Positions 1 through 10,980 of a stretch of DNA of 64,000 bases are shown one piece after another (within the stretch, counting starts at the first letter, position 1; every line of letters begins with the position of its first letter). The notes beneath the pieces were generated by a model. It searched no databases and was not told the DNA's origin. It was given only the letters and a program-made list of their open reading frames with translations. Origin of the DNA: Thelonectria olida. Taxonomy: Eukaryota > Ascomycota > Sordariomycetes > Hypocreales > Nectriaceae. The DNA lies in NCBI GenBank assembly GCA_020736575.1, contig JAGPYM010000062.1:1-64000 (forward strand), given 5' to 3'. A program made the position numbers and the translations under genes.

Positions 1-2
1 TC

Positions 3-735
3 CGGGATGCCGTTTCTATCTGTCGCCATTTGGGCGTAGGATATATTTGGATTGATTCCCTCTGCATCTTCCAGGGCAAGGATAACATTGGAGATTGGCA
101 GCATGAGGCTTCGCTTATGAAGAATGTGTACTCAAATTCATTTTGCAACATCTCGGCGGCCGATACCCCCGATTGTTCTCAGTCGATTTTCAGCAGCAGA
201 GATCCCCGTTTGCTTAACCCCCAAGTGGTAGAGCTGACCCTGTGTGGGGAGGGCGGCGCAAAGATCACAGAGCGTTTTGTCCTTTCAGATTATAGGTTCT
301 GGAAATCGGAGGTCTCAAACGCCCCTGTGAACAAAAGAGGTTGGGTTCTTCAGGAGCTTCCTGGCCCCTCGCATCCTTCACTTTAGCAGGCGACAACTCA
401 TCTGGGAGTGCTGCGAGAAAGACGCTGCGGAAGTCTATCCTGATGGTCTGTCGCTTGCCCTCTCGACATCCTCAGATGCTAGATTTAAACAGATGGATTC
501 ATCCGACTATATTGGTCGAGTGGGTCGGTACAGGTACCGCGAGGCTGACGGTAATTCCGCTCCTCATTTGCCGTGGCTTCGCATTGTGGAACTGTATACA
601 GCTTCTGCGCTCACAGCTCCCAGCGATAAGCTCATTGCGTGTTCCGGTATTGCCAAAAGGGTGGCCGAGATCGTGCAGGACGATTACGTCGCTGGTATGC
701 GGCGCCGGTATCTAGAAGGCGAACTGCTGTGGATG
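3..735 (+). pseudogene. HET-domain protein, partial and frameshifted
   Basis: An open frame enters from the left edge of the window and carries the HET (heterokaryon incompatibility) core: YIWIDSLCI, a WQHEASLMKNVYSN stretch, CNISA, and KRGWVLQE near 350. HET proteins trigger cell death on non-self fusion. Directly after VLQE the frame is lost: the normal continuation (LAPRILHF, WECC) is found in another frame from about 355 and runs to about 735 (LPWLRIVELYT, DKLIACSGIAKRVAE). This indicates a small indel of about 2 missing bases. The usual HET tail is absent, because the frame runs straight into a CYTH-like coding region. What is visible is sequence; the family assignment rests on well-known HET motifs. 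It is very likely non-functional. Confidence 0.85.
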
Positions 736-804
736 GTACAGGACAATCATCGCCATGGCCAACATTCCCGACTCCTTAACGCAGGCAGCGCCGCAGCACC
801 AAAT

Positions 805-1563
805 ATGACGCCCGAGTACGAGGTCAAGCTCCTGCTCAAACCCATCGCAGTCCTCAGCCCCAAAAAGGAGCTCATGAGCACCGTCGTATCGACCTTCGAT
901 ATGCCCCCAAGCGTCGCTAAGCAGAGTGTCCAGTTTCTCGACACGGCCAGCAAGGATATCTATACCGCTGGCTGGAGCGCACGCATCCGCAAGACTGAGA
1001 ACGAGGACAACTTATAGCTGACGTATAAGAAGCGGTATGCCATCGTGGGCGGTGATATCAACGCCGCGCTCACTACGGCTAATAACGATGGTTTCGACGT
1101 CGGCGACGCGGGATACGAGGCGCAAGTCGAATGGGGCTACCAGAGACAGACACTCTCTATTAGCCGCAAGAAGACAGTCACGGATTCTATAAACAGCGGG
1201 ATAGATCTGCCGGGGGAGCGCAACTCGCGTGAGATACTGGTCGACAAAGCACCCGTTAAGTTCGACAACTGGATGCATGATAAATGGGGCACCGGAGCGT
1301 TGGCAGAGTCGCGTATTTTCGGGCTGGTCCCCGCCAAGAGCTCTATTGGCACGTGGGAGGGGATGCGGCTCTACATCGAGGTCTGGCCCATCCGCAACCG
1401 CGCGCACACGGAGATCGACTACCTCGTCGAGGCGTCTTTCAAGACTAAGAACCGCACGACAGCCTCGACTAAGCACGGCAGTCTCATCTCCTACCTGCAG
1501 GACAAGGGTTGGTTTCTCGAGGAGGACTCACTAAAGACGCAGATTATTATGGAGCACTATTAA
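805..1563 (+). pseudogene. CYTH-like domain protein with an in-frame stop
   Basis: From the ATG at 805 the protein has the look of a fungal CYTH-type protein (triphosphate tunnel fold): an EVKLLLKP opening like the conserved E-x-K strand, then QSVQFLDT, GWSARIRKTE and, after the stop, LTYKKRYAI and VEWGYQRQTLSISRKK. A TAG at 1015-1017 interrupts the frame exactly where related sequences would have Glu before LTYKKRY; the same frame then stays open to 1563. A single G-to-T change (GAG to TAG) explains it. The gene sits in the same frame directly behind the HET fragment, so the two are fused at the DNA level. Substrate unknown. The CYTH label is by motif pattern only. Confidence 0.6.
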
Positions 1564-1651
1564 TATGGAAAGTTACTGGCGCAGGGATGTTGCTTAATCT
1601 GACTTCTGACTCCGGAGAGAAAAAAAAAGAATTTCTACGACTTAAATATTA

Positions 1652-1704
1652 CCATCCAGGACCACTTAATGGACACCCCCACTTAATGGACCACCAAAAT
1701 TTCG
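1652..1704 (+). repeat. Left terminal inverted repeat of the pogo-like element
   Basis: It matches the reverse complement of the right end (about 3825-3877) base for base up to the AAAATTTC stretch, then continues with scattered mismatches. It contains two direct copies of CCACTTAATGGA separated by CACC. Confidence 0.9.
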
Positions 1705-1807
1705 ATGCTCCCATACAAAATCTAAATTTTCGTGCACACAAAAACAGACCGCGTTGTCAATCAAAATCGAAGTTAGTAAAGAGACTCTCCATAAAATTGA
1801 TCAAACT

Positions 1808-3572
1808 TTACTCTCTGCGTGGTTTTTTGACCTCCCGACCGCTGCGTGTGCGCTGGCAGTGCTTTGTTACGACCATAAAGTCCTCACTTTCGTCCTCTGA
1901 CCTGACACCCACCTCAATCACCGACTCGATCTCCTCATCCACATCCACCTCTATTTCTGCCTCCTTTGAGTTAGGAAGAGCTTCTCCAGCCGCTAGAGCC
2001 TCTGCTAGAGCCATGAATCGTCGGTTCGGGTTCGGTACCGCCTTTCTTTTCTTCCCTCGCCGCAGCTGGGACACCTGCTCCTCCAGCCCAGTAATCCGCG
2101 CATTCTGAACGGCCACCTTCATCTCTAAAGCTTCCAGCCCCTTTGCGATCTTACTGTACTTCCGCCTGGTCGGACGACTTCGATGTTTGGCCAAATCTCT
2201 CACCTGGCGGCTCGTTTTCGGCGTATCATCTGAGTCCAGATGAGGAGGGCTGGGCGTCTTGAAGCCTTCCAGAACTTTTTCTTTATCCGGTTGAATTTCC
2301 GGATGTGTTAGAGCTTTGCGACGGTTTATAGGCCAATTTACAGTAAACCTCCAGCCGGATAAGATAATCTCCTTCCTCATGCCCGCCTCTCTAGCTTTCA
2401 CGTATGACCGAATAAAATTGACTTTATCAACGGGCGCAGAATCGGTCAAACTAGCCAGCTTTTGGAGTTCTTTCCGATACGCACCTTTGATGACATTAAA
2501 AATTCCATTGTCTAACGGTTGTAGGCCATGAGAGCAATGCGCTGGTAGATAGCAGCAGTAGACGTTGTTCAGAAAGCACGTAGCCATCCACTCATCCTGG
2601 GTGCTCGTTAGCAACCTTATAGCGGGAGACTCTGCGGTGAAAACACCAAAAGACTCACCTGTGCATGGCTTCCGTGACCGTCAAGGATAATAAGTCTCGC
2701 ATCTGATGCATCGCGAGGCTCTGTTTGAGGTAGATAGACGTCTTTCAACCACTCGAGAGCTATATGGTTGTCGGTCCAGCCGTTCGGTGATGTGATGTAG
2801 TGCCAGTCCGCTATCGATTCGAATTCCTTAAGAAACCACTGCTTCTGCAGCTCTTTTCCTTTAAAGATAATTCCCGGTTTTAAAGCGCGGCCAGTTGCGG
2901 TGACAGCCTCAATAAACGAGGTCCAAGTGCGCGACTGAACGCCCTTCAACAACGCCTTCTTCTTCGGGTCAGAGCTCCCGATTACGAGGCTGTCCAGGCC
3001 TCATGGACAACCAATTAGTTATGTCCTATAAAAGCCCGTAGAGAACTTGTGGAGGACTTACCGAAACCCGCCATTATGCCACCCTCGTCCACGTTAACCG
3101 TGTTCTCAGGCTTGATCCAGCCGTACTCGTTCTCCCGGATATCGAAGTACCAATTGACCGCCTTCGGCGTAAACCCGTCAAATCTGGCGGCTTCCTGGCG
3201 TTTTCCAAGCTTCGTAGATAGTTGTGAGTGACGCTTGACGAACCTGGTGGTCCAGTGCTTGCCCAGAGGCATATTATCGCCTTGTTGTTGAAGGATGGCC
3301 TCGACACAGGCGCGGAGCTGGCTGTGCGAGGGAGCATAGCCCAGAGACTCTTGTCGCAGCACCCAACGAAGGAGAGTCTCCTCTTGGCTCCTGGAAATAC
3401 GCTGCTGGGCATGGATACGTTCATTCTTGCTCGCTTGACCGGAAAGTCGTCTATAAATGGTCGATCGAGGCACTCCACGTTTCTGGGCCGCCTCAGTCGG
3501 CGATAGGCCTCTATCAGTAATATCGAGTATAGCCTCAGCTACGTCGTCTTCGGTATAAACACGCCGAACCAT
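1808..3572 (-). CDS. Pogo/Tigger-like DDE transposase (two introns, 546 aa)
   Basis: I read it as complement(join(1808..2596,2659..2999,3062..3572)). Both introns are 62 nt: the first has donor GTAAGT and ends ATGAG; the second has donor GTGAGT, branch GCTAAC and acceptor CCCAG. The sum is 547 codons including the stop, with no internal stop. Order of domains: an N-terminal Psq-type helix-turn-helix (PTEAAQKRGVPRSTIYRRL), a CENP-B-like second HTH (GKHWTTRFVKRH), then the DDE_1 nuclease with the three acidic residues in VNVDEGG, IILDGHGSH and LQPLDNG, and a basic/acidic coiled-coil tail. The role is cut-and-paste transposition of its own element. Introns are less usual in short Fot/pogo copies, but the splice gives perfect family continuity (AGFG-LDSLVIGSSDPK). 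Confidence 0.85.
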
Positions 3573-3824
3573 TGTGGCAGGAGTTCCATGAGTAAATTAG
3601 GTGATATGCCTACTGGAGTGAATGAAGTCGGATGGGGCGGATGAGGTGAAAGTGAAAAAGTTTCAAAGGGCTAGAGGACAAGGCCACGAGGCGGAACGGG
3701 AAAAAATTGAGCCTATATTGAAATTTCATGAAATAAACTATACAGCACAGGTTTTGGTTTGTGAGTATCTTCATTCTTGGCCAAATGCGGTGTAATTGAA
3801 AATTCGGATTTTGTATGGGAAGAT

Positions 3825-3877
3825 TGAAATTTTGGTGGTCCATTAAGTGGGGGTGTCCATTAAGTGGTCCTGGATGG
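3825..3877 (-). repeat. Right terminal inverted repeat of the pogo-like element
   Basis: Mirror of 1652-1704, followed directly by the TA duplication at 3878-3879. Confidence 0.9.
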
Positions 3878-3879
3878 TA

Positions 3880-5651
3880 GTTGTTCTGTAGCATCTGGGC
3901 TCCTAGGGAAAACAAGAAACAGTAGATGTATCACTGTTCTCCCCGCGGATTCATCCAATGGATGATTGAAACTGTTGATTTAATTGTCTCATCAAGTGAT
4001 TGCCCTGGAGCGGCATGCCGCCGATTTGTAAATCAATCTAGAGCTTGACAAGTAATCGATTGGGTAGGGTAATCTTGCACTGGTAGACTGGCCAACAGTT
4101 CATCCATCGTTGACTGTTTCTTCTTCAATCTCCGCGGCACCGGCTCACACTCCGGCAGAATTTTTAGCATTTCGGTAAAAACTTGTCTACCATCCTTTCA
4201 TAAATCCTGCGCACGGGCAGCCACTTATTCATGATCACGTCGATAGATACCATTGAGCACATTGCGCATCTCGTCGTCACCCTCGAGCCATTCCTTACCT
4301 TCGGCTGGTCGCGCTGTGATCGCTGGTCTGCGCATAATGCACCCTTACTTGTATTTTAAAGTTGGCTCCACTGCGGCAATTCGCTAGAAACCTGAGTCTT
4401 TAGGAACATCTCTGAAAAGCCTAGATCCACTCACCTCAGGGGCTGACTCGACCGAAAACGTGACTTTATTATTGTCGCTCTGCTGCGGGATAAGCTTTGA
4501 TGAACAAGATCAGTAATAATGGCCGTGGAGTCCGCAGGTTCAATTGTACTATCTTTGAACTACGAGCTGAAGCTGCTGGCTAGTCTTTCAAGGTTTAGGC
4601 CTAGATCGAGGCTGTTCAATGGTGGGTGTACTGCCGTACAAGTTGGATGTTGTTGACAGGTGATGGCTCGGAGTGGGAAGTTCTACTCAACCCGCACCTG
4701 CCAGTAACCGAAGGCATATGCAACCATGTTGCTATTGTCGCATCGAATTGACTAAAGAAATATGGGACTTTTCGTTCATATTTGCTTACATGCGTTCGAG
4801 GACAAGTGTAAGCCACAAAACCTTAGATTAGTCATAAACTCTCTGCTTCATTACAGGATTATTAGAGAGCTCAATGAGGTGTAGAAGAGTATGAACTGCT
4901 ATTGGTCTATAATAGGAACGCATCCCGTTTCATATTAACATGCTTGAGTAGATCTATATTGCAAGGCATAGCTCGTCCCTCTTCTTTGCGTTGTTGCGTG
5001 TTGGTGGATGTCGTTGAGACAGGGTTGAGGCTCTTGGGCAGGGCGGGGATAAATTCAGCGGCTCGGAGCGTGTCGGGCTAGACCAGGTCCCGCCTTGGTT
5101 TTAAACAATATTCCGAGTCGGGAAGCGGCTAAAAATAGCTGTTTACGACGAGGAAAAAAAGTCCGAAACTAGCTTCTGCGTATGACGCTGCATTTACATG
5201 AGCTATATGTCACCGACCTCCCTTGCCATTTTGTCCCCCACCCTCTAAATAGCAGTACTCATCCACCAAACACCAAACTACATCCATCCATTCCAGCCAC
5301 CAGCGAAATCGGCTTCCTATCCTTAGCTCTGCCATCCAACATCCTTCCCGACTAACCCACACTACGTCGCATGACCCTCCAGCACGAGGTCTATCAATGT
5401 GCAAGCTTAAATAGGATGTTTAAGCTTTGACATTTCGGCAGGTGAGTACCGGATCCTTGCTTGTTCCTGGGGGATACCAGATCGAATGACTAGGGCTATT
5501 ATCTCGTGTTAATTATATCTTTCCTGTCCGCGTTTTAATTCTCACCTACCCCTTGATGTAATTAGGACCTATTTCCTGCTCCATGCCCCTGTTATAGTAT
5601 GCGATTCATGTGAAATGACCTTTCTCCTTTCTAAATCCAATCAATTTCTTC
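3880..5651. other. Gene-poor interval with a decayed coding remnant
   Basis: There is no credible complete gene. On the minus strand, about 4010-4330, frames interrupted by stops and shifts still read like protein (KEWLEGDDEMRNVLNGIY, then TEMLKILPE and KKKQSTMDELLASL), so an old gene or transposase tail probably decayed here. I could not identify the family. The rest is AT-rich and featureless. Confidence 0.35.
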
Positions 5652-5800
5652 CAGGGTTGCAAACCACTCCACTGAATCCACTGGCGGAGGAAGTGGAGTG
5701 GATGGACCTTAATCCACGGAGCCCGTCCGTGTAGTGAATCCATTTGCAACCATCGTGGACGTGGAATGGATGTAGTGGATGAGCCCATTACGTCAGCAGT
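5652..5800 (+). repeat. hAT-A left end with GTGGAT/ATCCAC subterminal repeats
   Basis: It starts CAGGGTTGCAAACCACTCC and is filled with scattered GTGGA and ATCCA motifs in both orientations, as expected for subterminal transposase-binding repeats of hAT elements. Its first 30 bp equal the reverse complement of 12065-12094. Confidence 0.7.
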
Positions 5801-5816
5801 TAAGCAGTTGTTAAAA

Positions 5817-5886
5817 GGGTGAAGCTATTCCCAACTCCTGACCTAATTAAGTGCCGCCGTTCATAATGGTAAAGCTATTCCCAACC
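5817..5886. repeat. Short direct repeat AAGCTATTCCCAAC
   Basis: Two copies of AAGCTATTCCCAAC lie about 50 bp apart at the 3' end of the hAT-A transposase; the second overlaps its stop region. Probably a local duplication. Confidence 0.5.
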
Positions 5887-7964
5887 ACTTTCTTCTTGGT
5901 CGCACTCCGCCACATTCTCAAGCCACGCTGTTACCCACTCTTGAAGCTCGCCGTCTGTCATGTGAGCCATCTTGAGGTTGTCCTGCTCTTCTGCTACTGA
6001 GACAAAGAAAGGGTCTAAATCTCGAATAATACCCGCCCTAAGCCATGAACGCAAGACCTGACAGGTCCCAATAACCTGTGCTTCAAGCCGACTTCGCAGA
6101 GGTGTTACCATCCGCCCTGCTGCTGAAAAAAGACGTTCACACTCAGCGGACATGGGCTGAATCGTAAGGAAGTCAAGGGCCATCCGTGACAGGCGTGGAT
6201 ACTTGAACCTTTTCTCGTGCCAATAAGCAAGAGGGTCGCGAACCTGGGCATCACCACTCTCATGGTTCGAAATCCAGTGTTGATACTCGTCTTCAAACGG
6301 CTCAAGGCTGTAGTTACCTTGTGTTGCTGGTGCTGCGCAGCGGTTTTCTTCAAGGTATTCTTGGAATGGATTGCTGTACGTCTTCCGCCGTTTGGGAGCT
6401 GGTTTTTCGTCATTCACAGCCGTTCGAGGTAAGCTGATCTCACGATACTCGTAGTGCCATACATCGTGAACGATTCCCTTGGCCTGACGAATCCATTCAG
6501 GGTTGCCGAACCACTTGCGGTCGAACCACTTCCAGCGGTACGCTGGATGGAGCGCCAGCCCAGCATAGTAAATGGGCGTTTCGCTCAACAGCTGGTAATA
6601 CTTATCAAGTTTCTGCCAACCCAAATTGATGTTAATCCTGAAGTGTTCGGGGTCGGGAAATTGTGCCGCCATAGCTTTATAGCCCTCAAGCTTGTCAAGA
6701 AGGAATTCGAAGCCTTGGACGACATCCCAAATATTACCATATGAGCCCATCCATCCACGCTTCCGCTTGCGAATTTGGCCATCGCCTTCAAGCATCTTAA
6801 TCGTGCATTCATAATAGCCTAGGAGTTGCGAAAAGATCTCGAGAACCTCCCAGTCCTTGTCAGATAACTGGCGTTCTGGCTTGCAAATATATGGCAGCTT
6901 GGCGGACTTCTTCGTGGTGCTCCTTTTGGTCTTATGTTGTTGTTCGAACTCCACCCGATATCGCGCAATGAGCAGTTCAATATAATCACGCAGCTGAAGC
7001 GCACATCAGATCATATATAATTGCAAAGCCACGGAGTATCGTTATCCAAAACAACATCCAAAGGCTTCTTAGTCTTGACATTAGGGTCAGGCGACTCGTC
7101 GAAGGCGGTCCGCTGGAGCTCTCGAAGCAAGTACGTCAGCTTGTCAGATCTGTGGATAAATACCACAACATTGTGCAATTTGCCCACTGGACCCCTTTTC
7201 TGCCAAAGCAAGTGCTCGGCTTCTGATAAACGCGCCTGCCCAGATAGCTGCCGTTCGAACGCGTCAGCTTTGTGGCCGAAAAGTATGCTTTTGGCCGAGA
7301 GATTCAGAGTGTGGCCAAAACAGCGCCCTCGCCTAGCCTTGCCAACGAAGCCCAGCTCTCCACCAATTATCTCCATAGCAGTATCGTTGTTTTCCGCGTT
7401 GTCCAGCGTGAAATACCCAATCTTGTCTTGAATCTGATAGGCTTCGATAACGTCGAGGATTTCGGCCGCGATGTTGGTACCTGTGTGGCTGACGCTGAGC
7501 TCGGGGACTCCTATCGTAACCTTGCACGGCTTGTTGTTTTCGTCCCTGAAAAAACAACACACTCCATATAAAGCATGCCGATTTCCAGACCTCCAGCCGT
7601 CAAATGAGATGTGGATGAGGCCAGGCGCCTTGCGGAGTACCTCGACAACCTTCTGCTTGTGTTGGTTGAACGCTGAAGAAACTTTTTCCTTGATTGTCGT
7701 GTGGGTAAGGTTTGCGTCACGAACCGAGACCGACGGGTTCAAGTAGTCGAATATTTCTCGCAGTTCGTTTTCTTCTGCAATAGAAAAAGAATGGTTCCTG
7801 GCGACGACCCAGTTCATTAGAAGGCGTTGAAAGTGATCGCGGTCGAAACGCTTGATAAAAGTGTTCGCAATTGCTTGTTCTCGTGGGTTATGCAAGTCGA
7901 GCTTCATGGCCTCCACGATGGACTTCTGCTCCTTCGCCGTGACACTTATAGAATCAGCTTTCTT

Positions 7965-7972
7965 TTCAGCAG
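7965..7972. repeat. Left 8-bp target duplication of hAT element B
   Basis: TTCAGCAG immediately precedes the left terminus CAAGGATGGG; the same octamer follows the right terminus at 10973-10980. Confidence 0.95.
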
Positions 7973-10972
7973 CAAGGATGGGAACCACTCAACGTACTTC
8001 AATATATTGAATGGATTGATGATCAACGTCAATTCAACTCAATCAATATCGAAATTTGATTATGTAATACGTCAATCCATTTTGATGTCCTGTTGATTGA
8101 ATGGGTTGAATTTGTTGACTTGTTGACTTAGGGTAACTTGGTAGATTTTGCTGCCCAGACTTTGGCCTTTGGTCATGGCCTAGCGGCCGTTTCATCGAGC
8201 CAAGTCAGTGGCCCCTGCACCTCACAATTCAGATCACGCTAAGCCCAAGGTAGTTAAGACAAGCTAAGGGTACTGCCCAGAACCCAAACGCGACTTCACG
8301 ATCGCGTCTCAACCGACGAGAAGTTCAGTGCTGCGACACCAAGGCCAACGACGTGCTGTATCAGACGAAATGGAACCCGCCACGCCTTCAATGAACCATG
8401 AAATCGAGACGCTCTCCCGCATGACGCCCGTGGAAGCTTTCCTAGCAACACCTGCCTCCAGCGTGCGATCAGAAACACCTCAAGATCCGGAACATCAATA
8501 CCTCTGGCGGTGTTTCCCCGACCATGTATGGTCACAACGTGTTCGCGATACATCATCTTGGGTATGGGATTTTGGGTACGATATTCAGAATCTCAATGGC
8601 AGCCGCCGATGGGTCTGCAAACGCTGTATCCAAAACAAGAGCCCAAGACCAAGAAGCTTCGCAGAAAAGGGCATCCAGAACGCGAACCCTCATTTATTCA
8701 AAGGTCATGGAATATGGGCTCCTGCTGAAGCGACGAAATCAGCGGCTCAGAAGAAAGCAGAGAAGATGAAGACCAAAGATCAGAGGTCGATCGCTGATGT
8801 GATGAAGCTCGATACTAGGCTCCCACGCGAACAAGAGATTGCGAATAGTCTTGTTAAGAGCTTCGACCGGAAGCACTTCCAGCGTCTTCTACTGGAATGG
8901 ATCATTGAGGAGAACCACTCATTTAGCGTCTGTGAACAGGGAAGACTGCGCCAGATATTCGAATACCTCAACCCACTTGTCAAGATCACTGATGCCAATA
9001 TCACCAGGAAGACTATCCGCCACAGAGTTCTGTCAGCCTACGAATCACACAAGGATAAGGTTATAGCGGTGTTGAAGCAGTCATGCGGCCTGATTCACGT
9101 CTCCTTTGACGGTTGGAAGTCAGGCAACAGGCACAGCCTGTACGGGATTGCTTGTTTCTTTCGGGATGAGAATAGCCAGCCGCGTAAGCTGGTGCTTGGC
9201 GTGCCTGAATTACGAACGCGCCATTTCGGACACAACATTGCGGCCGAAATACTTGACGTCCTTGATGCCTATGGGATCCAGGACAGGATTGGGTACTTCA
9301 CCCTGGACAACGCAGAAAGCAACGATAAAGCCATGGAGGTAATTGGTGGCGAGCTTGGGTTTGCCGGATCGACAAGGCGTGGGCGCTGCTTCGGCCATAC
9401 TCTAAACCTCTCGGCCAAAGCGCTGCTGTTTGGCCACAATGTTGAGGCTTTCGAGGAGCAGTTGTCAGGCGCAGCGGCGCTGTCTGAGGCAGAGCACACA
9501 CTTTGGCGGCGCAAAGGACCTGTCGGAAAGCTGCACAACCTCGTGGTTGACGTCAGAAGGTCGGACCAGCTTACTTATATGCTGCGGAGCATACAACGTG
9601 CTGAATTCGACATGTCTTCGGATGCCAGGATCAGAGCAAGGAAGCCACTCGATTTGATCATTGACAACGATACCCGGTGGCTTTCTCAACTGTATATGAT
9701 CAGGCGCGCCCTCATTCTTCGGCCATTCGTCGAGCAGCTCGTCTTGAAGCATCGTCAACAATGGGAGCAGGATAATCGGTCGAGGAGGACAGGCAACCTC
9801 AGGAAGTCAGCCAAGGAGCCCCGGATTTGCTTGGAGGAAAACCAGCTTACGGCGAATGACTGGGACGTGCTCGATCACCTGGCCAAGCTTCTGGGGTTCT
9901 ACGAGGATGCTGTCAAGACTCTAGAAGGCGACGGTCAGCAGCGCAAGCGGAAACGAGGGTGGGTTGGCTCCTACGGAAATGTGTGGGAGGTTATCCAGGG
10001 CTTCGAGTTCCTGTTGGAGGTGCTGGAGGACTATAAGCAGCTTGCGTCTGAGCTAGCCGATGCGGAGCACTTCAGAATCAACATCAATTTGGGTTGGGAA
10101 AAGCTCAATAAATACTATAGCAGGTTGGACGAGACGCCGATCTACTACACGGCTTTAGCGTTGCACCCGGCTTTTCGATGGGGATATTTCGAGAATGAGT
10201 GGAAAGAAAACGCGGAATGGGTCACAAAGGCGAAGCAGATGGTTCGAGACGTGTGGGAAAGGGAATATCGTCACCTTCAGATTGCACGAAATCCCGTGGC
10301 CGACGAACCAGTTGCCAAGCGACAGCGGAAGTACTACAACCCGTTTCAGGCGTATTGTGAGCGCACTCGACCGGTCTCCGGGTGCAGTATGGTGAAAGAG
10401 GAAGCTTCTTCGCCTGACGGCATCGACGACGACATGGACGAGCTCGAATTATGGCAGTCGTCGTGGGAGGATGAGGACAACGATGTTAGAGACCCAATAT
10501 CGTATTGGCATGAGCGCAGACGGCGGTATCCTCGCCTTTCACGAATGGCGTTGGACTTCCTTACGATTCAGCCGATGTCAGCAGAGTGTGAGAGGTTGTT
10601 TGCAGCGGCAGGGCGTATGGTGACGCCTCTACGAAGCCGGCTTGATGCTGATATTATAGGGATGTGCCAAGTGTTGCGGTCGTGGTTACGGGCTGGGGTG
10701 ATCGACGACCTGGACGAATTGTTTCTTCCTGTTGAGGAGAGTACTGGTACTGGGGCGGATGAAACATCGTGGGTAGCGATGGGATGTGAAGACAAGGAGA
10801 GGGAAGAGCGAGGGTGGAAATAGCTTGGCTTGGAGGTCAACGACTTCAACCAGTGGACATTCAACTCAATTTGACTCGCAATTGATCAACTCCACTGGGG
10901 ATTATGGTTGACCAGGTCAACTCAACGCAACTGAGGCATTCCGTTGATTGAATTGAATGGTTCCCACCCTTG
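7973..10972. mobile_element. hAT element B, intact, 3000 bp, inserted in hAT A
   Basis: The ends are CAAGGATGGGAACCACTCAA (left) and the inverse of CAAGGGTGGGAACCATTCAA (right), flanked by the 8-bp duplication TTCAGCAG (7965-7972 and 10973-10980). The element sits inside the transposase gene of hAT A, in the opposite orientation. It contains one uninterrupted transposase gene, so both cis and trans requirements look intact. Confidence 0.95.
8370..10823 (+). CDS. hAT transposase B, full length (817 aa)
   Basis: I chose the ATG at 8370; the frame is open a little further upstream but lacks an earlier ATG. The N-terminal BED-like finger region (WDFGYDIQNLNGSRRWVCKRC, then a His-rich NPHLFKGHGIW) binds DNA. 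The core has HVSFDGWKSGNRH and GYFTLDNAESND (catalytic Asp), RCFGHTLNL, then an insertion domain, and the C-terminal hAT dimerisation block RYPRLSRMALDFLTIQPMS with ECERLFAAAGRMVTPLRSRL carrying the catalytic Glu. There is no stop, frameshift or intron. It is similar along its whole length to the broken copy A but clearly a different family member. The gene is flanked by TIRs 360 bp upstream and 150 bp downstream. Confidence 0.93.
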   Translation: MEPATPSMNHEIETLSRMTPVEAFLATPASSVRSETPQDPEHQYLWRCFPDHVWSQRVRDTSSWVWDFGYDIQNLNGSRRWVCKRCIQNKSPRPRSFAEKGIQNANPHLFKGHGIWAPAEATKSAAQKKAEKMKTKDQRSIADVMKLDTRLPREQEIANSLVKSFDRKHFQRLLLEWIIEENHSFSVCEQGRLRQIFEYLNPLVKITDANITRKTIRHRVLSAYESHKDKVIAVLKQSCGLIHVSFDGWKSGNRHSLYGIACFFRDENSQPRKLVLGVPELRTRHFGHNIAAEILDVLDAYGIQDRIGYFTLDNAESNDKAMEVIGGELGFAGSTRRGRCFGHTLNLSAKALLFGHNVEAFEEQLSGAAALSEAEHTLWRRKGPVGKLHNLVVDVRRSDQLTYMLRSIQRAEFDMSSDARIRARKPLDLIIDNDTRWLSQLYMIRRALILRPFVEQLVLKHRQQWEQDNRSRRTGNLRKSAKEPRICLEENQLTANDWDVLDHLAKLLGFYEDAVKTLEGDGQQRKRKRGWVGSYGNVWEVIQGFEFLLEVLEDYKQLASELADAEHFRININLGWEKLNKYYSRLDETPIYYTALALHPAFRWGYFENEWKENAEWVTKAKQMVRDVWEREYRHLQIARNPVADEPVAKRQRKYYNPFQAYCERTRPVSGCSMVKEEASSPDGIDDDMDELELWQSSWEDEDNDVRDPISYWHERRRRYPRLSRMALDFLTIQPMSAECERLFAAAGRMVTPLRSRLDADIIGMCQVLRSWLRAGVIDDLDELFLPVEESTGTGADETSWVAMGCEDKEREERGWK

Positions 10973-10980
10973 TTCAGCAG
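10973..10980. repeat. Right 8-bp target duplication of hAT element B
   Basis: TTCAGCAG, identical to 7965-7972. Confidence 0.95.

Larger units (their letters stand above)
1652..3877. mobile_element. Pogo-superfamily DNA transposon, complete, with TIRs and TA duplication
   Basis: The element is 2226 bp long and flanked by TA at 1650-1651 and 3878-3879. Its ends are inverted repeats starting CCATCCAGGACCACTTAATG, identical over about 50 bp; each contains the 12-mer CCACTTAATGGA twice, a plausible transposase binding repeat. It carries one transposase gene on the minus strand whose frame is intact after removing two short introns. Intact ends, TSD and coding frame suggest a young and possibly active insertion. 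Confidence 0.9.
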
